Origin: Pseudomonadota bacterium
GTDB lineage: Bacteria; Pseudomonadota; Alphaproteobacteria; Caulobacterales; Caulobacteraceae
Direction of reading: 5' to 3'
DNA: 64,000 nucleotides
NCBI GenBank assembly: GCA_023456105.1
Contig: JAEYAO010000113.1
Span: 8,758 to 72,757, forward strand
The first letter of the stretch is position 1, and the number at the start of each line of letters is the position of its first letter. Of this stretch, positions 63,410-64,000 are shown piece by piece. The notes below the pieces were generated by a model. That model saw only the letters and a program-made list of their open reading frames with translations. It had not been told where the DNA came from and did not search any database. Made by a program: the position numbers and the translations under genes.

Positions 63410-64000
63410 TCATCCCGCGACGTCTCCGACCGCTGCATCCAGCAGCATGAAGGCGCGCCCCTCGTCCGTGGTCAGCTGCGCCTGGACATCGGCCACATCG
63501 CCGCCGCGCGCCGTGTCCGCCAGCCGGCCGGCGAAGCCTCGAACATAGCGTTCGGCATCCGAGCGCAGTTCGGGATCGCCAAGCACCCTGCGGGACACGC
63601 TGCGCACCGCCGCCGGCGCCACGCGCCGGACGATGTGGCGAGCCGCTGCGGGATCGCTGCGTCCGATCGCACGCGCGGCCTCCTCGATGCGGGAGCGGGG
63701 CAGCAGGGCGTTGGGATCGATGCCCATGCGCCGAACCGAGGCGATCATGCGCTCACCCAGTGCGGCGTCCGGCGGCTCGGCAGGCGTCGAGGCGCGCGGC
63801 GTCTCCGGCTCGCCGTCCGAAATCAGATCCTGCCAGTCCAAACCGACATCATCGCCGCCGGTGGGCGGAGCGACATAGGGCGGCAGCGGAGGCAGGGGCG
63901 TGGGTGCAGACGGCTCCGTCGGCTCCGGCCGGGCAAGGCCCAGCCGCCCACGCAATCCGCCGGCGCGGCGCTCGGCCTGCACAGGCTCGATGTCTGGTGC
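63410..64000 (-). CDS. Hypothetical protein, proline-rich N-terminus (5' partial)
   Basis: The reading frame stays open to the window edge, so the gene probably starts beyond it; a GTG at 63982 is possible but looks internal. The visible ~196 residues begin with a proline-rich linker (APTPLPPLPPYVAPP), followed by a helical C-terminal part, AARAIGRSDPAAARHIVRRV and GDVADVQAQLTTDEGRAFML. I recognise no family. The linker suggests a multi-domain or secreted/membrane protein whose N-terminal part is missing. Confidence 0.65.
   Translation of the reverse strand, partial: APDIEPVQAERRAGGLRGRLGLARPEPTEPSAPTPLPPLPPYVAPPTGGDDVGLDWQDLISDGEPETPRASTPAEPPDAALGERMIASVRRMGIDPNALLPRSRIEEAARAIGRSDPAAARHIVRRVAPAAVRSVSRRVLGDPELRSDAERYVRGFAGRLADTARGGDVADVQAQLTTDEGRAFMLLDAAVGDVAG

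Overview
The window is dense, GC-rich alphaproteobacterial chromosome. Several points suggest the Caulobacteraceae, most likely Brevundimonas or a close relative: a lipoprotein resembling the Caulobacter CC0125/CC1285 family, an ATP12-type F1-ATPase assembly chaperone, two DUF2336 proteins, CtrA-like TTAA-N7-TTAA promoter boxes, and fab and lpt gene orders known from this group. This placement is inferred from gene content and codon style, because no rRNA gene is present. I count about 60 protein genes and one tRNA-Thr. There is no CRISPR array, prophage, insertion sequence or origin that I can recognise.

Layout. 1-5.7 kb: a carbohydrate ABC importer (two permeases, the first cut by the window edge), a large secreted six-hairpin glycosidase, and a convergent MalK/UgpC-type ATPase whose promoter region carries a LacI-type palindrome. 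6-9.5 kb: a two-domain KaiC-like ATPase translationally coupled to a hybrid histidine kinase. 9.5-12.6 kb: a decayed LacI regulator, an MFS transporter and a Kef-type cation/proton antiporter broken by a one-base frameshift. 12.7-18.9 kb: a valine (isobutyryl-CoA) degradation cluster containing a methyltransferase-like lipoprotein. 19-27.6 kb: housekeeping genes (Do-type protease, rarA, three pseudouridine synthases, crcB, ATP12) and a small membrane-protein/winged-helix regulator pair with candidate operators. 27.6-33.3 kb: an FAD oxidoreductase, a lytic transglycosylase, two DUF2336 proteins, an Hpt protein and NAD kinase. 33.4-42.8 kb: a class II aldolase, an RND efflux pump without an outer-membrane channel gene, a cytochrome c, feoAB and a TetR regulator. 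43-50 kb: tRNA-Thr, a HIT protein, and the fabD-fabG-acpP-fabF-mltG-yicC-gmk run. 50-59.3 kb, minus strand: lptF-lptG-lptD-surA-pdxA-rsmA-aminotransferase. 59.4-64 kb: pepA-holC, two tandem I78-type inhibitor lipoproteins, a proline iminopeptidase, a DUF423 protein and a partial hypothetical.

Most of the window is core metabolism and envelope biogenesis: fatty-acid synthesis beside a peptidoglycan terminase, and the LptF/LptG/LptD machinery beside the SurA chaperone that folds outer-membrane proteins. The accessory signals worth a second look are the KaiC-like/histidine-kinase pair, the LacI remnant and antiporter frameshift that sit close together (a locus that may be decaying), the membrane-protein/regulator module with its operator half-sites, and the paired I78 lipoproteins. 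I found no clearly new multi-gene system; the KaiC-like/kinase pair is the best candidate for unexplored biology.
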